Counted from the stretch's first letter, positions 19,347 to 31,039 are shown. The stretch: 64,000 nt of DNA from Parendozoicomonas callyspongiae (GCF_023502345.1 NZ_JAMFLX010000009.1:80851-144850); one strand, 5' to 3'. The notes: generated by a model not told the origin, from the sequence alone. Numbers and translations: made by a program.

Positions 19347-19742
19347 TTACTCCTGACCACCACTGTTTTCATCAACAGACGTCTTATCGTCAGCAACCGC
19401 CTCATCAATCAAAGACGACAGACGACGTCCACGCACCAGACTTTCGTCATAGCGGAAACGCAGCTGCGGGGTAAAACGCATACGCATGCGCCGGGACAAC
19501 TCGGTACGCAGATAGCCTGCTGCTTCGGTTAAAACCTCAACAGCTTCGTTAATGGCTTTCTCACCATCTATACCGAGAAAAGTCACATGGACAGTGGCAA
19601 AAGCCATATCTCGACTAACATCCACACCGCTCACGGTCACCATGCCGAGGCGGGGATCTTTCATTTCCAGCTGCAGAACAGTGGCCAGCTCTCTTTGGAT
19701 CTGGTCGCCCACGCGCTGGGTTCTACTAAATTCTTTTGGCAT
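19347..19742 (-). CDS. rbfA: Ribosome-binding factor A
   Basis: This 131-residue KH-type factor binds the 30S subunit near the 5' end of 16S rRNA and helps maturation and cold adaptation. It shows PKEFSRTQRVGDQIQRELA at the N-terminus, LEMKDPRLGMVTVSGVDVSR, and the KH core ending in RMRFTPQLRFRYDESLVRG. I chose the ATG at 19742, because the 24 in-frame residues upstream are unlike RbfA. It stands between infB and truB as usual. Confidence 0.95.
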   Translation of the reverse strand: MPKEFSRTQRVGDQIQRELATVLQLEMKDPRLGMVTVSGVDVSRDMAFATVHVTFLGIDGEKAINEAVEVLTEAAGYLRTELSRRMRMRFTPQLRFRYDESLVRGRRLSSLIDEAVADDKTSVDENSGGQE

Positions 19743-19875
19743 AACACGCGCTTTGAATGAAGTACGTCCGCATTTATGTTGCGCCATTGTCCGGCAGAAC
19801 ATTACGGGCGGCAATAATAAAAAAGCGCACGGAAGGAATAAACCTGCCGCGCGCCTTGCCAGTTCAGCGCATCAC

Positions 19876-22524
19876 TTACAGTGAGCGTGCAACCTCAACA
19901 GACTTATACACTTCGATCTTGTCGCCGATCTTGACGTCATTGTAGTTCTTAACGCCAATACCACATTCGTGACCCTTGGCAACTTCCTTGACGTCATCCT
20001 TGAAGCGACGCAGGGATTCCAGCTCACCTTCGTAGATAACAACGTTTTCACGCAGTACGCGAATACGCTCGCTGCGATAAACGGTGCCTTCGATAACCAT
20101 ACAACCGGCGATCGCGCCAATCTTAGGTGCACGGAAGACATCACGAACCTCGGCCACACCGACGATTTCCTCACGGAATTCTGCTTTAAGCATACCGGTC
20201 AAGGCTTGCCTTACATCGTCAATGATGTCGTAGATTACACTGTAGTAGCGTAGATCCAGACCTTCATTCTCAACGATGCGACGGGCAGAAGCATCAGCAC
20301 GAACGTTAAAGCCAACCAGAACAGCATTGGAAGCCAGGGCCAGGTTAGCATCGGTTTCAGTCAGACCACCAACACCGCCGAAGATAACCTTCACATCAAC
20401 TTCGTCATTACCCTGTTCATGCAGTGCTGCTGTAATTGCTTCCAGAGAACCACGCACATCGGTCTTCAGTACAACCTTGAGGGTACGCTTCTCTGCTGAG
20501 CCCATGTCCTTGAACATGTTTTCCAGCTTGGCAGCCTGCTGGCGGGCCAGTTTGACCTCACGGAACTTACCCTGACGGAACATGGCAATTTCACGAGCTT
20601 TACGCTCATCCTGAACAACCAGCATTTCATCACCGGCATCCGGCGTTCCATCAAGACCAAGAATCTCAACTGGAATAGATGGGCCTGCAGTATCAATAGT
20701 CTTACCGTTCTCGTCGAGCATGGCACGGATGCGACCGTACTGCTGACCAACAAGCACGTTATCACCACGGTTCAAGGTACCAGCCTGCACCAGCACAGAC
20801 GCAACAGGACCACGACCTTTATCCAGACGGGATTCGATAACCACGCCCTTGGCAGAACCTTCAGCAACAGCTTTCAGCTCCAGAACTTCAGACTGCAACA
20901 GAACGGATTCCAGCAGCTCATCAATGCCCTGACCAGTGTGGGCAGATACATGTACAAACTGGGTGTCACCGCCCCACTCTTCAGGGATAACCCCCTGAGC
21001 GGACAGTTCATTCTTAACACGATCCGGATCAGCCGCTTCCTTATCCATCTTGTTCACAGCCACAACAACCGGTACACCGGCGTCCTTGGCATGCTGGATA
21101 GCTTCTTCAGTCTGAGGCATCACACCATCGTCTGCCGCTACAACCAGGATAACGATATCGGTGGACTTGGCACCACGTGCACGCATGGCGGTAAACGCCG
21201 CGTGCCCAGGAGTATCCAGAAAAGTGATCATGCCGCGATCAGTGGTCACATGGTAAGCACCGATATGCTGGGTAATACCCCCGGCTTCGCCAGACTGCAC
21301 CTTAGCCTTACGAATGTAGTCAAGCAGGGAGGTCTTACCATGGTCAACGTGACCCATAACGGTAACAACCGGTGCACGGGAAACTTCTTCACCCGTGGTT
21401 TCGCCTACTGCATCTTCCAGAGACTCTTCCAGAGCATCAGCGTTAACCAGCTTAGGTTTATGACCCATCTCTTCAACGACGATAGCCGCTGTATCCTGGT
21501 CAATGACCTGGTTAATGGTCACCATAGTGCCAAGCTTGAACATGTACTTGATCACTTCGGCAGCCTTAACCGCCATCTTGTTAGCCAGTTCGCCAACAGT
21601 GATGGTTTCCGGAATAGCTACTTCACGTACAACAGCGGCAGTCGGCTTGGTAAAGCCATGCTGCTCAAGCTCTTTGGACTTGAACGGCTTGCGGGACAGC
21701 GGCCTGTTACGGCCATTACGATCATCACGACCACCACGGGCATTCTTACCACCCCTGCGACGACGGTCACCATCACCACGATCATTGCTCTCGCCTTTCT
21801 TCTTGGCAGGGCGACGACGGCGACGATCATCATCAGCCGGTGGTGGTGGCGGTGCAGCCGGATTCACGCCAGGAGCCGCAGCTGGGCGGCGATCATCACC
21901 TGCACGCGCCGGACGACGGTCATCACCTGCACGAGCTGGGCGACGGTCATCACCTGCACGTGCCGGACGACGATCATCACCTGCACGAGCTGGGCGACGA
22001 TCATCACCTGCACGAGCTGGGCGACGATCATCACCTGCACGTGCCGGACGACGCTGCTCGTTTTCTTCAGTCTTGCGACGGACTCCGTCCTTGCGGCGGG
22101 CATCCTCTTCGCCACGACGAGCCTTCTCTTTTACACGAGTCTCGTCTTCTTTCTTGCGACCATCAGTACGACGCTTCTTTTCAGCCTCGATATCTTCATT
22201 CGCTTCTGGCTTAACATAAGTACGCTTTTTGCGCACTTCCACGTTAACAATCTTGTTCTTACCGGAACCACCAGACACTTTCATCTGGCTTACGGTCTTG
22301 CGCTTCAGGGTAACCTGCTTGGGTTCAGCGACAACTGGCTCAGCCGGTGCGCTTTCACCGCTATGGGAACGACGAAGGTGAGCCAGCAAAGCGGCCTTCT
22401 CTGCGTCTGAAACAGGTTGATCTGCCTTTTTATGGGACAAACCCGCGTCATTCATCTGCTTAAGCAGGCGTTCAACCGGAGCTCCGACCACCTCGGCAAG
22501 TTGTGATACCGTTACATCTGCCAT
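19876..22524 (-). CDS. infB: Translation initiation factor IF-2
   Basis: This 882-residue GTPase delivers fMet-tRNA to the 30S subunit. The N-terminus has the IF2-N motif ([20 protein letters not shown]), then a long, highly charged spacer. The spacer includes six copies of a nine-residue unit (AGDDRRPAR) and a proline run. A second IF2-N domain near 300 precedes the G domain: [16 protein letters not shown] (G1), [11 protein letters not shown] (G3) and VNKMDK (G4). Beta-barrel domains and the fMet-tRNA-binding C2 domain complete the protein. It is downstream of nusA with a 26-base gap. Confidence 0.97.
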   Translation of the reverse strand: MADVTVSQLAEVVGAPVERLLKQMNDAGLSHKKADQPVSDAEKAALLAHLRRSHSGESAPAEPVVAEPKQVTLKRKTVSQMKVSGGSGKNKIVNVEVRKKRTYVKPEANEDIEAEKKRRTDGRKKEDETRVKEKARRGEEDARRKDGVRRKTEENEQRRPARAGDDRRPARAGDDRRPARAGDDRRPARAGDDRRPARAGDDRRPARAGDDRRPAAAPGVNPAAPPPPPADDDRRRRRPAKKKGESNDRGDGDRRRRGGKNARGGRDDRNGRNRPLSRKPFKSKELEQHGFTKPTAAVVREVAIPETITVGELANKMAVKAAEVIKYMFKLGTMVTINQVIDQDTAAIVVEEMGHKPKLVNADALEESLEDAVGETTGEEVSRAPVVTVMGHVDHGKTSLLDYIRKAKVQSGEAGGITQHIGAYHVTTDRGMITFLDTPGHAAFTAMRARGAKSTDIVILVVAADDGVMPQTEEAIQHAKDAGVPVVVAVNKMDKEAADPDRVKNELSAQGVIPEEWGGDTQFVHVSAHTGQGIDELLESVLLQSEVLELKAVAEGSAKGVVIESRLDKGRGPVASVLVQAGTLNRGDNVLVGQQYGRIRAMLDENGKTIDTAGPSIPVEILGLDGTPDAGDEMLVVQDERKAREIAMFRQGKFREVKLARQQAAKLENMFKDMGSAEKRTLKVVLKTDVRGSLEAITAALHEQGNDEVDVKVIFGGVGGLTETDANLALASNAVLVGFNVRADASARRIVENEGLDLRYYSVIYDIIDDVRQALTGMLKAEFREEIVGVAEVRDVFRAPKIGAIAGCMVIEGTVYRSERIRVLRENVVIYEGELESLRRFKDDVKEVAKGHECGIGVKNYNDVKIGDKIEVYKSVEVARSL
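21891..22052 (-). repeat. Six 27-bp tandem repeats inside infB
   Basis: The motif GATCATCACC or GGTCATCACC recurs at 21891, 21918, 21945, 21972, 21999 and 22026, exactly 27 bases apart, on the plus strand. Each unit encodes nine residues (AGDDRRPAR on the minus strand), so the frame is kept. Slight base variation among units shows the array is not brand new. Such an array can change copy number by slippage and lengthen or shorten the IF-2 linker. Confidence 0.9.
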
Positions 22525-22550
22525 ATAAACTTCTCCTCTCAGTGGCCAGC

Positions 22551-24041
22551 TCAGTCTTCTCCGAACCAGCAGATATTCCGTGCCTTCATGATCAGCTCAC
22601 CAGCTTTCTCAGCATCCAGGCCGTCAATATCTTCCAGTTCATCGGTTGCCTGCTCGGCTAGGTCTTCCAGGGTACGAACACCCTTGGCAGCCAAATCGTA
22701 TGCCAGTTGCTGCTCCATGCCTTCCAGAGCGAGGAGATCTTCGGTCGGCTTTTCGCCTTCCAGCTTCTCTTCGTTGGCAATGGCCAGAGTTAGCAGGCGG
22801 TCCTTGGCGCGCTGGCGCAGCTCGTTGACCACTTCTTCATCAAAACCTTCGATCCCCAGCATCTCTTCCAGGGGAACATAGGCAACCTCTTCGAGGGTGG
22901 AAAACCCTTCATCAACCAGGGTGCGGGCCAGGTCAACATCAACATCAAGATGCTCAACAAACACATTGGCTTGCTTGTCAGCTTCCTGTGACTGCTTGGC
23001 TTCTGCATCAGCCTCAGTCATTACGTTCAGACTCCAGCCGGTCAGCTCACTGGCAAGACGTACGTTCTGACCACCACGGCCGATAGCCTGGGCCAGATTA
23101 TCTTCAGCAACAGCAAGGTCCATGGAGTGATTTTCTTCATCAACAATGATGGAAGCCACTTCCGCAGGCTGCATGGCATTGATCACAAACTGAACAGGGT
23201 TATCATCCCAGAGCACGATATCAACACGCTCATTACCCAGTTCGTTGGATACCGCCTGAACACGGGAGCCACGCATACCAACACAGGCACCAACCGGATC
23301 AATACGACCATCATTGGTTTTTACTGCAATCTTGGCACGGGAGCCCGGATCACGGGCCGCTGCCCGGATTTCAATAACCTCTTCAGCGATTTCCGGAACC
23401 TCAATACGGAACAGTTCGATCAGCATTTCAGGACAGGTCCGGCTCATCATCAGCTGAGGGCCACGATTCTCTTCTGAAATAGTGTGCAGGAGAGCGCGAA
23501 CATGAGTACCGATCCGGAAAGTCTCCCGGGGGATAATCTGGTCCTTGCGCAGCACAGCTTCAGCATTACTACCAAGATCAACGATCAGGGAGTCACGGTT
23601 CACCTTTTTAATAGTGCCGTTGATCAGCTCGCCCAGCTTGTCGCGATAAGAGTCCACCATCTGGCGGCGCTCTGCTTCACGCACCTTCTGGACGATAACC
23701 TGCTTGGCGGTCTGAGCTGCAATACGTCCGAACGCGATGGACTCTACAGGCTCTTCCCAGATATCACCAATTTCCAGGCTTTCGTCGTTTTCCTTCCCTT
23801 CGTCGAGAGTCAGATGGGCGCCGGGGATTTCAAAATCCTCGTCAGCCACGACTGTCCAGCGGCGGAAAGTATCGTATTCACCGGAAGCTCGATCAATCGC
23901 GACGCGAATGTCGACTTCAGTCTCGTATCGCTTTTTTGTAGCCGTCGCCAGGGCAATCTCAATCGCCTCAAAGATAACTTCGGGCGGCACTCCCTTTTCA
24001 TTGGAGACGGCTTCAACGACGTTCAGAATCTCTTTACTCAT
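22551..24041 (-). CDS. nusA: Transcription termination/antitermination factor NusA
   Basis: The 496-residue RNA polymerase-associated factor controls pausing, termination and rRNA antitermination. It has an N-terminal RNAP-binding domain ([20 protein letters not shown]), an S1 domain ([21 protein letters not shown] near 140), two KH domains ([20 protein letters not shown] near 250; [18 protein letters not shown] near 315) and two acidic C-terminal repeats, the second ending [10 protein letters not shown] as in other gammaproteobacteria. It follows rimP by about 90 bases. Confidence 0.97.
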   Translation of the reverse strand: MSKEILNVVEAVSNEKGVPPEVIFEAIEIALATATKKRYETEVDIRVAIDRASGEYDTFRRWTVVADEDFEIPGAHLTLDEGKENDESLEIGDIWEEPVESIAFGRIAAQTAKQVIVQKVREAERRQMVDSYRDKLGELINGTIKKVNRDSLIVDLGSNAEAVLRKDQIIPRETFRIGTHVRALLHTISEENRGPQLMMSRTCPEMLIELFRIEVPEIAEEVIEIRAAARDPGSRAKIAVKTNDGRIDPVGACVGMRGSRVQAVSNELGNERVDIVLWDDNPVQFVINAMQPAEVASIIVDEENHSMDLAVAEDNLAQAIGRGGQNVRLASELTGWSLNVMTEADAEAKQSQEADKQANVFVEHLDVDVDLARTLVDEGFSTLEEVAYVPLEEMLGIEGFDEEVVNELRQRAKDRLLTLAIANEEKLEGEKPTEDLLALEGMEQQLAYDLAAKGVRTLEDLAEQATDELEDIDGLDAEKAGELIMKARNICWFGED

Positions 24042-24131
24042 GCTCTGCCTCGCGCATCGTTAAACCGGTTCTTCCCTCTCGGACCCGCCCCATAACTTAC
24101 ATAAAAGCTATGGAAGCTCGGCGGGCAGGCA

Positions 24132-24587
24132 TCAGAACTGCGGTATCACATTCGCTTTATCGATACTGTCAAAGGGGAACAAATATTCGTGATCATCACA
24201 GACGATAACGACTTCATCACCCTCAACCCCTCGAATGACACCCTGGTACTTCCGGCGCCCTTCAAAGGGAGCCCGCAGGCGCATATTGACCTGACTACCG
24301 GTATAACCGGCAAACTGCTCCAGTGTGAACAGCGGACGATCCAATCCCGGTGAAGACACCTCAAGGGTATATTCACTGGCGATGGGGTCTTCAACATCAA
24401 GCACAGCGCTCAACTGCCGACTGACCTTTTCACATTCCTCCAGGCCTACGCCGGATTCCTGATCAATAAACACCCGCAGCTTGCTCTGCTTACCCTGCGA
24501 CATGAACTCTATCCCCCACAGTTCGCATCCAAGCGATACGACCACAGGTTCAACAAGTTCGTGCAGTACTTCCAGCTTGCCTGCCAC
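24132..24587 (-). CDS. rimP: Ribosome maturation factor RimP
   Basis: The 151-residue protein aids 30S assembly. It has the two-domain RimP pattern: [20 protein letters not shown] near 25-45, [19 protein letters not shown] near 55, [15 protein letters not shown] near 85 and an SH3-like C-terminus. There is no ATG. I prefer the GTG at 24587 because GAGGG lies six bases upstream of it, while the GTG at 24602 (156 residues) has no ribosome site. It opens the rimP-nusA-infB-rbfA-truB series. Confidence 0.92.
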   Translation of the reverse strand: MAGKLEVLHELVEPVVVSLGCELWGIEFMSQGKQSKLRVFIDQESGVGLEECEKVSRQLSAVLDVEDPIASEYTLEVSSPGLDRPLFTLEQFAGYTGSQVNMRLRAPFEGRRKYQGVIRGVEGDEVVIVCDDHEYLFPFDSIDKANVIPQF

Positions 24588-24644
24588 TTCACGCCCTCGC
24601 ACTGAATAACTGCCAAATCAGAAGCCTACGCTCCTGATAGCAAT

Positions 24645-24667
24645 AAAAAATGGGCTAAAAAGCCCAT
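24645..24667 (-). terminator. Rho-independent terminator upstream of rimP
   Basis: On the minus strand ATGGGCT pairs with AGCCCAT over a 4-base loop, followed by a TTTTTTATTG tail. It lies about 270 bases past tRNA-fMet and 58 bases ahead of rimP. It resembles the metY-nusA leader of E. coli, where terminators sit between the initiator tRNA and rimP. The rest of 24588-24940 holds no gene I can support. Confidence 0.75.
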
Positions 24668-24905
24668 CCACAACCAGCACATCGGATGGTCACCCACCCA
24701 CTGTGCTTTTGGCTCAAGTATCCCGAATGGCTCTGAACGCTAAAGCTCAGAGAGTGTATCTAGACAATTTGAACCTGAATAATATCCGGATCCTCTCGGA
24801 TTCCTTTTGGCAGCCTGCTACCAGCTTCCGGTTACATCAAGACCTATGCCCCAACAGTTTAATCCGCCAAATCAAATGCGCCGATCAAAATTTTTTTGAT
24901 CATAG

Positions 24906-24936
24906 CAAAAAGCCCCTACACCGAGGGGCCTTTTTA
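24906..24936. terminator. Terminator just downstream of tRNA-fMet
   Basis: GCCCCT and AGGGGC form a 6-base-pair stem with a 6-base loop, with TTTTT following on the minus strand (and a T-run also on the plus side). It starts 4 bases after the tRNA 3' end. Confidence 0.75.
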
Positions 24937-24940
24937 AAAT

Positions 24941-25017
<77 letters not shown>

Positions 25018-25141
25018 CCAAAACTCTTACCAGCAACAAATGCTGAAAATCACGAAGAAGTATATTGCCTGAGATAACAACCCGTCAAACAGGTTAGACT
25101 CATTGGCAATCATACCTGCCTTAAACAGATATACTGAAAAC

Positions 25142-25227
25142 TGGTGCCCAGGGCGGGACTTGAACCCGCACGAGCATAGCTCACCACCCCCTCAAGATGG
25201 CGTGTCTACCAATTCCACCACCTGGGC
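25142..25227 (-). tRNA. tRNA-Leu (GAG)
   Basis: This 86-base gene has a 7-base-pair acceptor stem (GCCCAGG/CCTGGGC), a long variable arm as in class II tRNAs, anticodon GAG in loop UUGAGGG, T-loop GTTCAAG and encoded CCA. It lies between secG and tRNA-fMet, the order found in Pseudomonas. Confidence 0.95.
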
Positions 25228-25278
25228 TTCAGATACTACTGATACAACTTCCAGCGACCCCAATACCAATAAAGGCCA

Positions 25279-25743
25279 TCACTCAGAAGCGCTTATGGAA
25301 GACTCAGCATCAGCTGTTTTCCCTTCGGAAACAACAGCTTTTGCGGTGTCACCCTCAGCAGACGCGGTAGAGTCTAACACAGGGGCTTCCGAAGAATCTA
25401 CTGTAGAATCACTCACTTCCGGAACATCGGAAACAGGAGCAGGAATCTCAGCCGCTGGCGCGGAAACCTCAGTCGGAATACCAGTTACAGTACCTGTGGT
25501 CAGAGCATTAGCCTTGTCTTTGGCGATCATGGCCAGACCAATACTGGTCAGGAAAAAGACAGTCGCCAGAATAGCAGTAGTACGGGTCAGGAAGCTTCCG
25601 GATCCGCTGCTGCCGAATACAGTCTGAGAGGCACCAGAACCAAAAGACGCACCCGTCTCAGCCCCCTTACCCTGTTGGAGCATGATCAGACCAATCAGAC
25701 CCAGTGCAACCAATACATGAACTATTAGAATCAGTGTTTCCAT
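25279..25743 (-). CDS. secG: Preprotein translocase subunit SecG
   Basis: The 154-residue inner membrane subunit of SecYEG has two transmembrane helices (residues about 3-20 and 55-75). The conserved cytoplasmic loop between them is GLIMLQQGKGAETGASFGSG followed by SGSFLTRTTA. The C-terminus is long and rich in Ala, Ser and acidic residues, longer than in E. coli (110 residues). It begins 3 bases after the tpiA stop, so the two are co-transcribed. Confidence 0.93.
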   Translation of the reverse strand: METLILIVHVLVALGLIGLIMLQQGKGAETGASFGSGASQTVFGSSGSGSFLTRTTAILATVFFLTSIGLAMIAKDKANALTTGTVTGIPTEVSAPAAEIPAPVSDVPEVSDSTVDSSEAPVLDSTASAEGDTAKAVVSEGKTADAESSISASE

Positions 25744-25746
25744 TCT

Positions 25747-26505
25747 TTAACTCGCAGCGCGACAAATTGTAAGGAAGTCCTGCACATCCAGAGAAGCACC
25801 GCCAACCAGGCCACCATCCACGTCAGCACCTGTAAAGATCTCTGCCGCATTAGAGCCCTTGACGCTACCACCGTACAGAATACGTGTACGGGCAGCCATG
25901 TCCGCATCATGTTCAGTCAGAAGCTGACGAATGGCGGCATGTACTTCCTGAGCCTGCTCAGGAGATGCAGTCAGACCAGTGCCAATTGCCCAAACAGGCT
26001 CATAAGCAATAACCAGCTTTTCCAGGTACTCAGACTGAATCTCATTCAGAACAACCTGCACCTGACGGGCAACCACTTCCATGGTCTTGTCAGCTTCACG
26101 CTCTTCCAGAGTCTCACCCACACAGAGAACCGGGATCAGGCCAGCCTTACCGGCATGACGCACTTTAGTCACAACTTCCGCATCAGTTTCACCATACAGT
26201 GAACGACGCTCAGAGTGACCTACCAGAATCATTTCACAACCAAAATCCTTGGCCATGGAAATGGAGATTTCACCAGTGAAAGCACCCTTTTCTTCAGTGC
26301 AGATATTCTGAACACCCCAGGCAATTTCGCCGGAAGACAGGGTATCAGCTACCCGCTGAACAAAAATGGAGGATGGGAAGACTGCAACGTCTACCTTACC
26401 AGCCAACTCCGCAGCGCCGGACTTCAACCCTTCAGTCAGTGCCGCAACTGACTCACGGGATCCATTCATTTTCCAGTTACCGGCTACTAGCTGCTTGCGC
26501 ATCAC
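25747..26505 (-). CDS. tpiA: Triosephosphate isomerase
   Basis: This 252-residue glycolytic barrel enzyme interconverts dihydroxyacetone phosphate and glyceraldehyde 3-phosphate. Catalytic residues are in place: the Lys of VAGNWKMNG near 13, the His of LVGHSERR near 96 and the Glu of AYEPVWAIGTG near 168. The phosphate-binding YGGSVKGSN follows near 212. The start may be the first or second Met. It is followed by secG, the usual arrangement. Confidence 0.97.
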   Translation of the reverse strand: MMRKQLVAGNWKMNGSRESVAALTEGLKSGAAELAGKVDVAVFPSSIFVQRVADTLSSGEIAWGVQNICTEEKGAFTGEISISMAKDFGCEMILVGHSERRSLYGETDAEVVTKVRHAGKAGLIPVLCVGETLEEREADKTMEVVARQVQVVLNEIQSEYLEKLVIAYEPVWAIGTGLTASPEQAQEVHAAIRQLLTEHDADMAARTRILYGGSVKGSNAAEIFTGADVDGGLVGGASLDVQDFLTICRAAS

Positions 26506-26617
26506 AAAACCTCACTAAAGGGGCGGAATGTTAGCGCACCGCCAGCCGTCCTGACAATACGCATGACAAAAGGGGCGCACATTAAATGGCACCCCGTATA
26601 ACCTGACAAATCAGGCA

Positions 26618-27955
26618 TTAACCAGCTTCAGCTTCAACAACATCTGCCAGGGAACGACAGCGAGTGGACACTTCATCCGCATCCTCGCCTTCAATCATGA
26701 CCCGGATAACCGGCTCAGTTCCCGATGTTCGCAGAAGAACACGTCCTCGCCCGGCCAGCTCAGTTTCTGTTTGCTGAACCGCCTCAGAAATCGCCTTATT
26801 GCTATCAGGATCGACTCGCTCAGACATGCGTACATTAATCATGGTCTGAGGATATTTGACCATATCGCCACACATATCGCTCAGGCTTCGCCCTGTCGCA
26901 ACCATTGCACGCAGAACCTGAAGGGCTGCAACAATACCATCTCCAGTGGTAGAAACATGGCGGCAGATCAAGTGACCGGAGGATTCTCCTCCCAATTGCC
27001 AGCCTTTTGCCTGCATCATCTCAATGACGTAGCGATCACCCACTTTTGCACGGGCAAATGGAATACCTGCACCTTCCAGCGCTTTTTCCATTCCCAGGTT
27101 GGACATCACCGTGCCAACCACCCCGCCGGCCAGTTCACCCTGACTGTGACGGTGACGGGCAATGACATAGAGAAGCTCATCACCATCCACTTGGTGCCCG
27201 GTGTGATCAACCATCAAAAAACGGTCGCCATCGCCATCAAAAGCAATACCAATATGCGCCTTCTTTTCAAGAACCGCTTCTTTCAGGGTTTCAAGATAGG
27301 TGGAGCCAACACCCTGATTGATGTTCAGACCATCCGGGCTGACACCAATAGTATCCACTCTGGCGCCCAGCTCACGGAAAACTTCCGGACCAACGTGGTA
27401 GTTGGCACCATGGGCCGCATCCACAACAATATGCATTCCGGAGAGATCCAGATGCGGGCGAACAGTCGCTTTGCAGTATTCGATATAACGGCCAGCAGCA
27501 TCATCAACACGCTTGGCACGACCAAACTTGGCAGGATCAGCAACCACCATCTCCTGATCCATCATCTCTTCAATAGCAAGCTCAACCGAGTCGGGGAGTT
27601 TGGTTCCTTCAGAAGAGAAGAACTTGATGCCGTTGTCGTAATAAGGGTTATGGGACGCGCTGATCACAATACCGGCATTGGCATTAAATGTGCGTGTCAG
27701 ATAAGCAATGGCCGGAGTTGGCATAGGCCCAAGCAGCCAGGCATCCACACCCGCCGCAGATAAACCAGCCTCAAGGGCAGACTCAAACATATACCCGGAA
27801 AGGCGAGTATCCTTACCAATAATGACCCTGTTGGCTCCATGACCAGCAAAAACCTGCCCGGCAGCCCAACCTAGTTTCATAACAAATTCAGGCGTAATAG
27901 GAAACTGGCCGACCAGCCCTCTCACCCCATCGGTACCAAAATATTTACGGCCCAT
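26618..27955 (-). CDS. glmM: Phosphoglucosamine mutase
   Basis: This 445-residue enzyme converts glucosamine 6-phosphate to glucosamine 1-phosphate for peptidoglycan and LPS precursors. It has [10 protein letters not shown] at the N-terminus, the catalytic phosphoserine loop [19 protein letters not shown] near 96-114, the metal loop [14 protein letters not shown] near 240, the sugar-binding GGESSGH near 325 and the phosphate-binding [15 protein letters not shown] near 410. It is part of the ftsH-folP-glmM-tpiA order. Confidence 0.97.
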   Translation of the reverse strand: MGRKYFGTDGVRGLVGQFPITPEFVMKLGWAAGQVFAGHGANRVIIGKDTRLSGYMFESALEAGLSAAGVDAWLLGPMPTPAIAYLTRTFNANAGIVISASHNPYYDNGIKFFSSEGTKLPDSVELAIEEMMDQEMVVADPAKFGRAKRVDDAAGRYIEYCKATVRPHLDLSGMHIVVDAAHGANYHVGPEVFRELGARVDTIGVSPDGLNINQGVGSTYLETLKEAVLEKKAHIGIAFDGDGDRFLMVDHTGHQVDGDELLYVIARHRHSQGELAGGVVGTVMSNLGMEKALEGAGIPFARAKVGDRYVIEMMQAKGWQLGGESSGHLICRHVSTTGDGIVAALQVLRAMVATGRSLSDMCGDMVKYPQTMINVRMSERVDPDSNKAISEAVQQTETELAGRGRVLLRTSGTEPVIRVMIEGEDADEVSTRCRSLADVVEAEAG

Positions 27956-28077
27956 ACAAAATTCCTTCTCAGCTTTTTACATGGAAATGCCCACAAGCTT
28001 TCTCAATTTCTAGGGGAGGGCATTTTACCCATAGGGCACATAGCCCGCTCATGGCTGCTCCAGTCACTTCCAGCTTC

Positions 28078-28932
28078 TCAAGCTGCAGCCACTGCATTTG
28101 CTATTTTCAGCACATCTACTGTCTCCTTCACATCGTGAACCCGAATAATCTGGGCTCCCGCCTGAGCAAGAAGAAGTGCCACTGCCAGACTGGCAGACAG
28201 GCGCTCGTCAGCTGTATTCTCCAGGACTGCACCAATAAAAGATTTTCTGGAAACCCCAGCCAAAACCGGATATCCAAGGCGATGAAACTCAGAGAAACGC
28301 TTAATCATCTGCAAATCAAAAGCTGGCGTTTTTCCGAACATCCCTCCCCCAAACCCCGGATCCAGGATTATTTTTTCTTTTGCGATTCCGGCTTTCTGAC
28401 ATAATTCAGCGCGAGATGCCAGATAACCGGAAACTTCATCAACGACGTTTTCATACGCAGGCACAAAACCGGATTCTGGCTGCTCAACCAGGGAGTGCAT
28501 CAGGATGACCGGCACCTGACTTGCCGCCGCAGCCTCGAGAGCTCCAGGCCGACACAAAGCACGAACGTCATTCACAATGCCCGCACCAGCAGATGTCGCT
28601 TCACGAATCACAGCAGCAGAGCTGGTATCAACGGAGACAACAATATCAAACTCTTTGCTGATAGCCTCAATAACCGGCACAACCCGGTCTACCTCTTCAG
28701 CTTCCGAGATAATCTGGGCACCCGGACGGGTGGACTCACCACCGATATCAATAATACCAGCACCAGCATCCACCATCTCACGGGCGTGCTGAAGCGCTCG
28801 GTCAAAGGTGTTGTAGCGCCCGCCATCAGAGAAAGAGTCCGGGGTTACATTGAGAATACCCATCACATTTGGACGACCCAAATCCAGCAGACGCCCAGCA
28901 CAGTCGAGGCTTTTATTAACAGAGTTGTTCAT
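28078..28932 (-). CDS. folP: Dihydropteroate synthase
   Basis: This 284-residue sulfonamide target joins hydroxymethyldihydropterin pyrophosphate and p-aminobenzoate. Motifs are VMGILNVTPDSFSDGG near 23, GAGIIDIGGESTRPGA near 60, NDVRALCRPG near 120, ILDPGFGGGMFGKT near 190 and GVSRKSFIGAVLE near 225. I chose the ATG at 28932; a GTG at 29001 would add 23 residues that are not family-like. It sits between ftsH and glmM. Confidence 0.95.
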   Translation of the reverse strand: MNNSVNKSLDCAGRLLDLGRPNVMGILNVTPDSFSDGGRYNTFDRALQHAREMVDAGAGIIDIGGESTRPGAQIISEAEEVDRVVPVIEAISKEFDIVVSVDTSSAAVIREATSAGAGIVNDVRALCRPGALEAAAASQVPVILMHSLVEQPESGFVPAYENVVDEVSGYLASRAELCQKAGIAKEKIILDPGFGGGMFGKTPAFDLQMIKRFSEFHRLGYPVLAGVSRKSFIGAVLENTADERLSASLAVALLLAQAGAQIIRVHDVKETVDVLKIANAVAAA

Positions 28933-29053
28933 GGTTGTGTACAACCAGCTCCACGATTCAGCAGCGGGGGAAGTATAAGACGTGTCAGGCTCTGTTGACA
29001 CAAATACGACAACAAAGGGAGCCGCAGCTCCCTTTGATTATCACTAACAAGCT

Positions 29054-31039
29054 TTAGTGCTGGCCGGCAGGTCCACCGACAGGCTTATCACCCTGCTCGT
29101 CCGAGTCAGAATCCGTGTCATCCACCTTGGGAGCATCAGTTTCTGCCTCTTCCTCAGCACCCTCAGCCTTGGCACCAGAATCACCGGAACCACCATTTTC
29201 ATTCCAGTCCTTTGGCGGCTTGGGCTTGCGGCCTTCCATAATGTCATCAATCTGCTCAGTATCGATGGTCTCATACTCCATCAATGCATCCTTCATCAGC
29301 TCCAGCTTATCTCGCTGTTCTGTCAGGATGGCTTCAGCAGCCTTGTAACAGTGTTCAATGATATCCCGCACTTCCTGATCAATCAGTTTGGCAGTTTCAC
29401 CGCTGACATTCATATGGTGAGAACCCTGACTCTTACCCAGGAAAACTTCGCCTTCCTCTTCTCCATAAAGGAGAGGGCCAAGCTTATCGGACAGACCCCA
29501 CTTGGTCACCATGTTGCGAACCATCTGGGTAGCCTGCTGAATATCATTGGAGGCACCGGTAGATACACCATCCTTGCCGTATAACAATTCTTCTGCGATA
29601 CGACCGCCATACATGGAAGCCACACGACCTATCAGGTAACGGCGGGAGTAGCTGACCTTATCTTCTTCCGGCAGGTACATGGTGACACCCAATGCACGAC
29701 CGCGAGGAATAATCGTAACCTTGTAGACCGGATCATGTTCGGGCATCAGACGTCCGACAATGGCATGACCAGCCTCATGATAAGCGGTCATCTCCTTGTC
29801 TTTCTCACTCATCACCATGGACTTACGTTCAGCGCCCATCATGATCTTGTCTTTGGCTTGATCAAACTCAAGCTTGCCAACTGTGCGCTTGTTGGAACGC
29901 GCTGCAAACAGGGCGGCTTCGTTGACAAGGTTGGCAAGATCGGCACCGGAGAAACCTGGGGTACCACGGGCAATCACGCTGGCTTTCACATCATCACCGC
30001 AAGGCACCTTGCGCATGTGAACCTTGAGAATCTGCTCACGGCCACGAATATCGGGCAGGGGCACAACAACCTGACGATCAAATCGACCAGGACGCAGCAA
30101 TGCAGGGTCAAGTACGTCTGGGCGGTTAGTTGCAGCAATTACAATAATGCCGTCGTTCGCTTCAAAACCATCCATTTCAACCAGCAGCTGATTCAGGGTC
30201 TGCTCACGTTCATCGTGACCACCACCAAGACCGGCACCACGGTGACGACCGACTGCATCAATCTCATCGATAAAGATAATGCAGGGAGCCTGCTTTTTGG
30301 CCTGCTCAAACATATCGCGGACACGGGACGCACCCACACCCACAAACATTTCCACGAAGTCCGAACCGGAGATAGTGAAGAACGGTACCTTGGCTTCACC
30401 GGCAATAGCTTTTGCCAGAAGAGTTTTACCGGTACCGGGAGAACCGACCATCAGGACACCGCGGGGGATTCGACCACCGAGGCGCTGGAACTTGCCTGGA
30501 TCTTTCAGGAAGTCCACCAACTCCTGAACATCTTCTTTTGCTTCGTCAACACCCGCCACATCGGAAAATGTCGTTTTGATCTGATCTTCAGAGAGCAACC
30601 GCGCCTTGCTCTTGCCAAAGCTCATGGGGCCACCTTTGCCGCCGCCACCGCCCTGCATCTGGCGCATGAAGAACATGAAGACTGCAATGATGACCAGAAT
30701 CGGGAAACTGGCAACTAACAGCTGGGACCAGATACTCTGCTTTTCAATGGGTTTCGCTTCAACCTGAACCCCACTGCGAAGCATGTCGTCCATCAGCTTG
30801 TCGTCACGTACAGCCGGAGGGATATTGACTTCAAAGCGTTCGTTATTGGTATAAGCTCCGTTCACAGTGTAACCGTCGATCAATACGCGACTGACCTGAC
30901 CTTGCTCAACCTGTGTTACAAAATCGGAGTAGTTGACCTTCTGGGTAGAGGTCTGCATGCCGTCAAAGTTCTTGAATACCGTCAACAGCACCAGGGCGAT
31001 TATCACCCATAAGATCAGATTTTTTGCCATGTCATTCAA
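29054..31039 (-). CDS. ftsH: ATP-dependent zinc metalloprotease FtsH
   Basis: This 661-residue membrane-anchored AAA+ protease degrades misassembled membrane proteins and regulators. It has a first transmembrane helix at 7-25, a periplasmic domain, a second helix near 105-125, Walker A GSPGTGKT near 200, Walker [10 protein letters not shown] near 255 and the SRH near 300. The zinc site is HEAGH near 420. The C-terminus is acidic and Gly/Pro rich. The start appears to be TTG at 31039 with GAGGG seven bases upstream; the ATG three codons later has poor spacing. Confidence 0.97.
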   Translation of the reverse strand: MNDMAKNLILWVIIALVLLTVFKNFDGMQTSTQKVNYSDFVTQVEQGQVSRVLIDGYTVNGAYTNNERFEVNIPPAVRDDKLMDDMLRSGVQVEAKPIEKQSIWSQLLVASFPILVIIAVFMFFMRQMQGGGGGKGGPMSFGKSKARLLSEDQIKTTFSDVAGVDEAKEDVQELVDFLKDPGKFQRLGGRIPRGVLMVGSPGTGKTLLAKAIAGEAKVPFFTISGSDFVEMFVGVGASRVRDMFEQAKKQAPCIIFIDEIDAVGRHRGAGLGGGHDEREQTLNQLLVEMDGFEANDGIIVIAATNRPDVLDPALLRPGRFDRQVVVPLPDIRGREQILKVHMRKVPCGDDVKASVIARGTPGFSGADLANLVNEAALFAARSNKRTVGKLEFDQAKDKIMMGAERKSMVMSEKDKEMTAYHEAGHAIVGRLMPEHDPVYKVTIIPRGRALGVTMYLPEEDKVSYSRRYLIGRVASMYGGRIAEELLYGKDGVSTGASNDIQQATQMVRNMVTKWGLSDKLGPLLYGEEEGEVFLGKSQGSHHMNVSGETAKLIDQEVRDIIEHCYKAAEAILTEQRDKLELMKDALMEYETIDTEQIDDIMEGRKPKPPKDWNENGGSGDSGAKAEGAEEEAETDAPKVDDTDSDSDEQGDKPVGGPAGQH

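Noticed and set aside
21891..22052. Regular 27-base repeats as a CRISPR array
   Set aside because: There are no unique spacers; the repeats are contiguous, coding and in frame. The 11-base arrays at 4628 and 54837 are also contiguous, not CRISPR.
21503..22219. Arg/Ser-rich repetitive open frame opposite infB
   Set aside because: It arises from the 27-base tandem repeat in infB read on the other strand; no start context or independent evidence.
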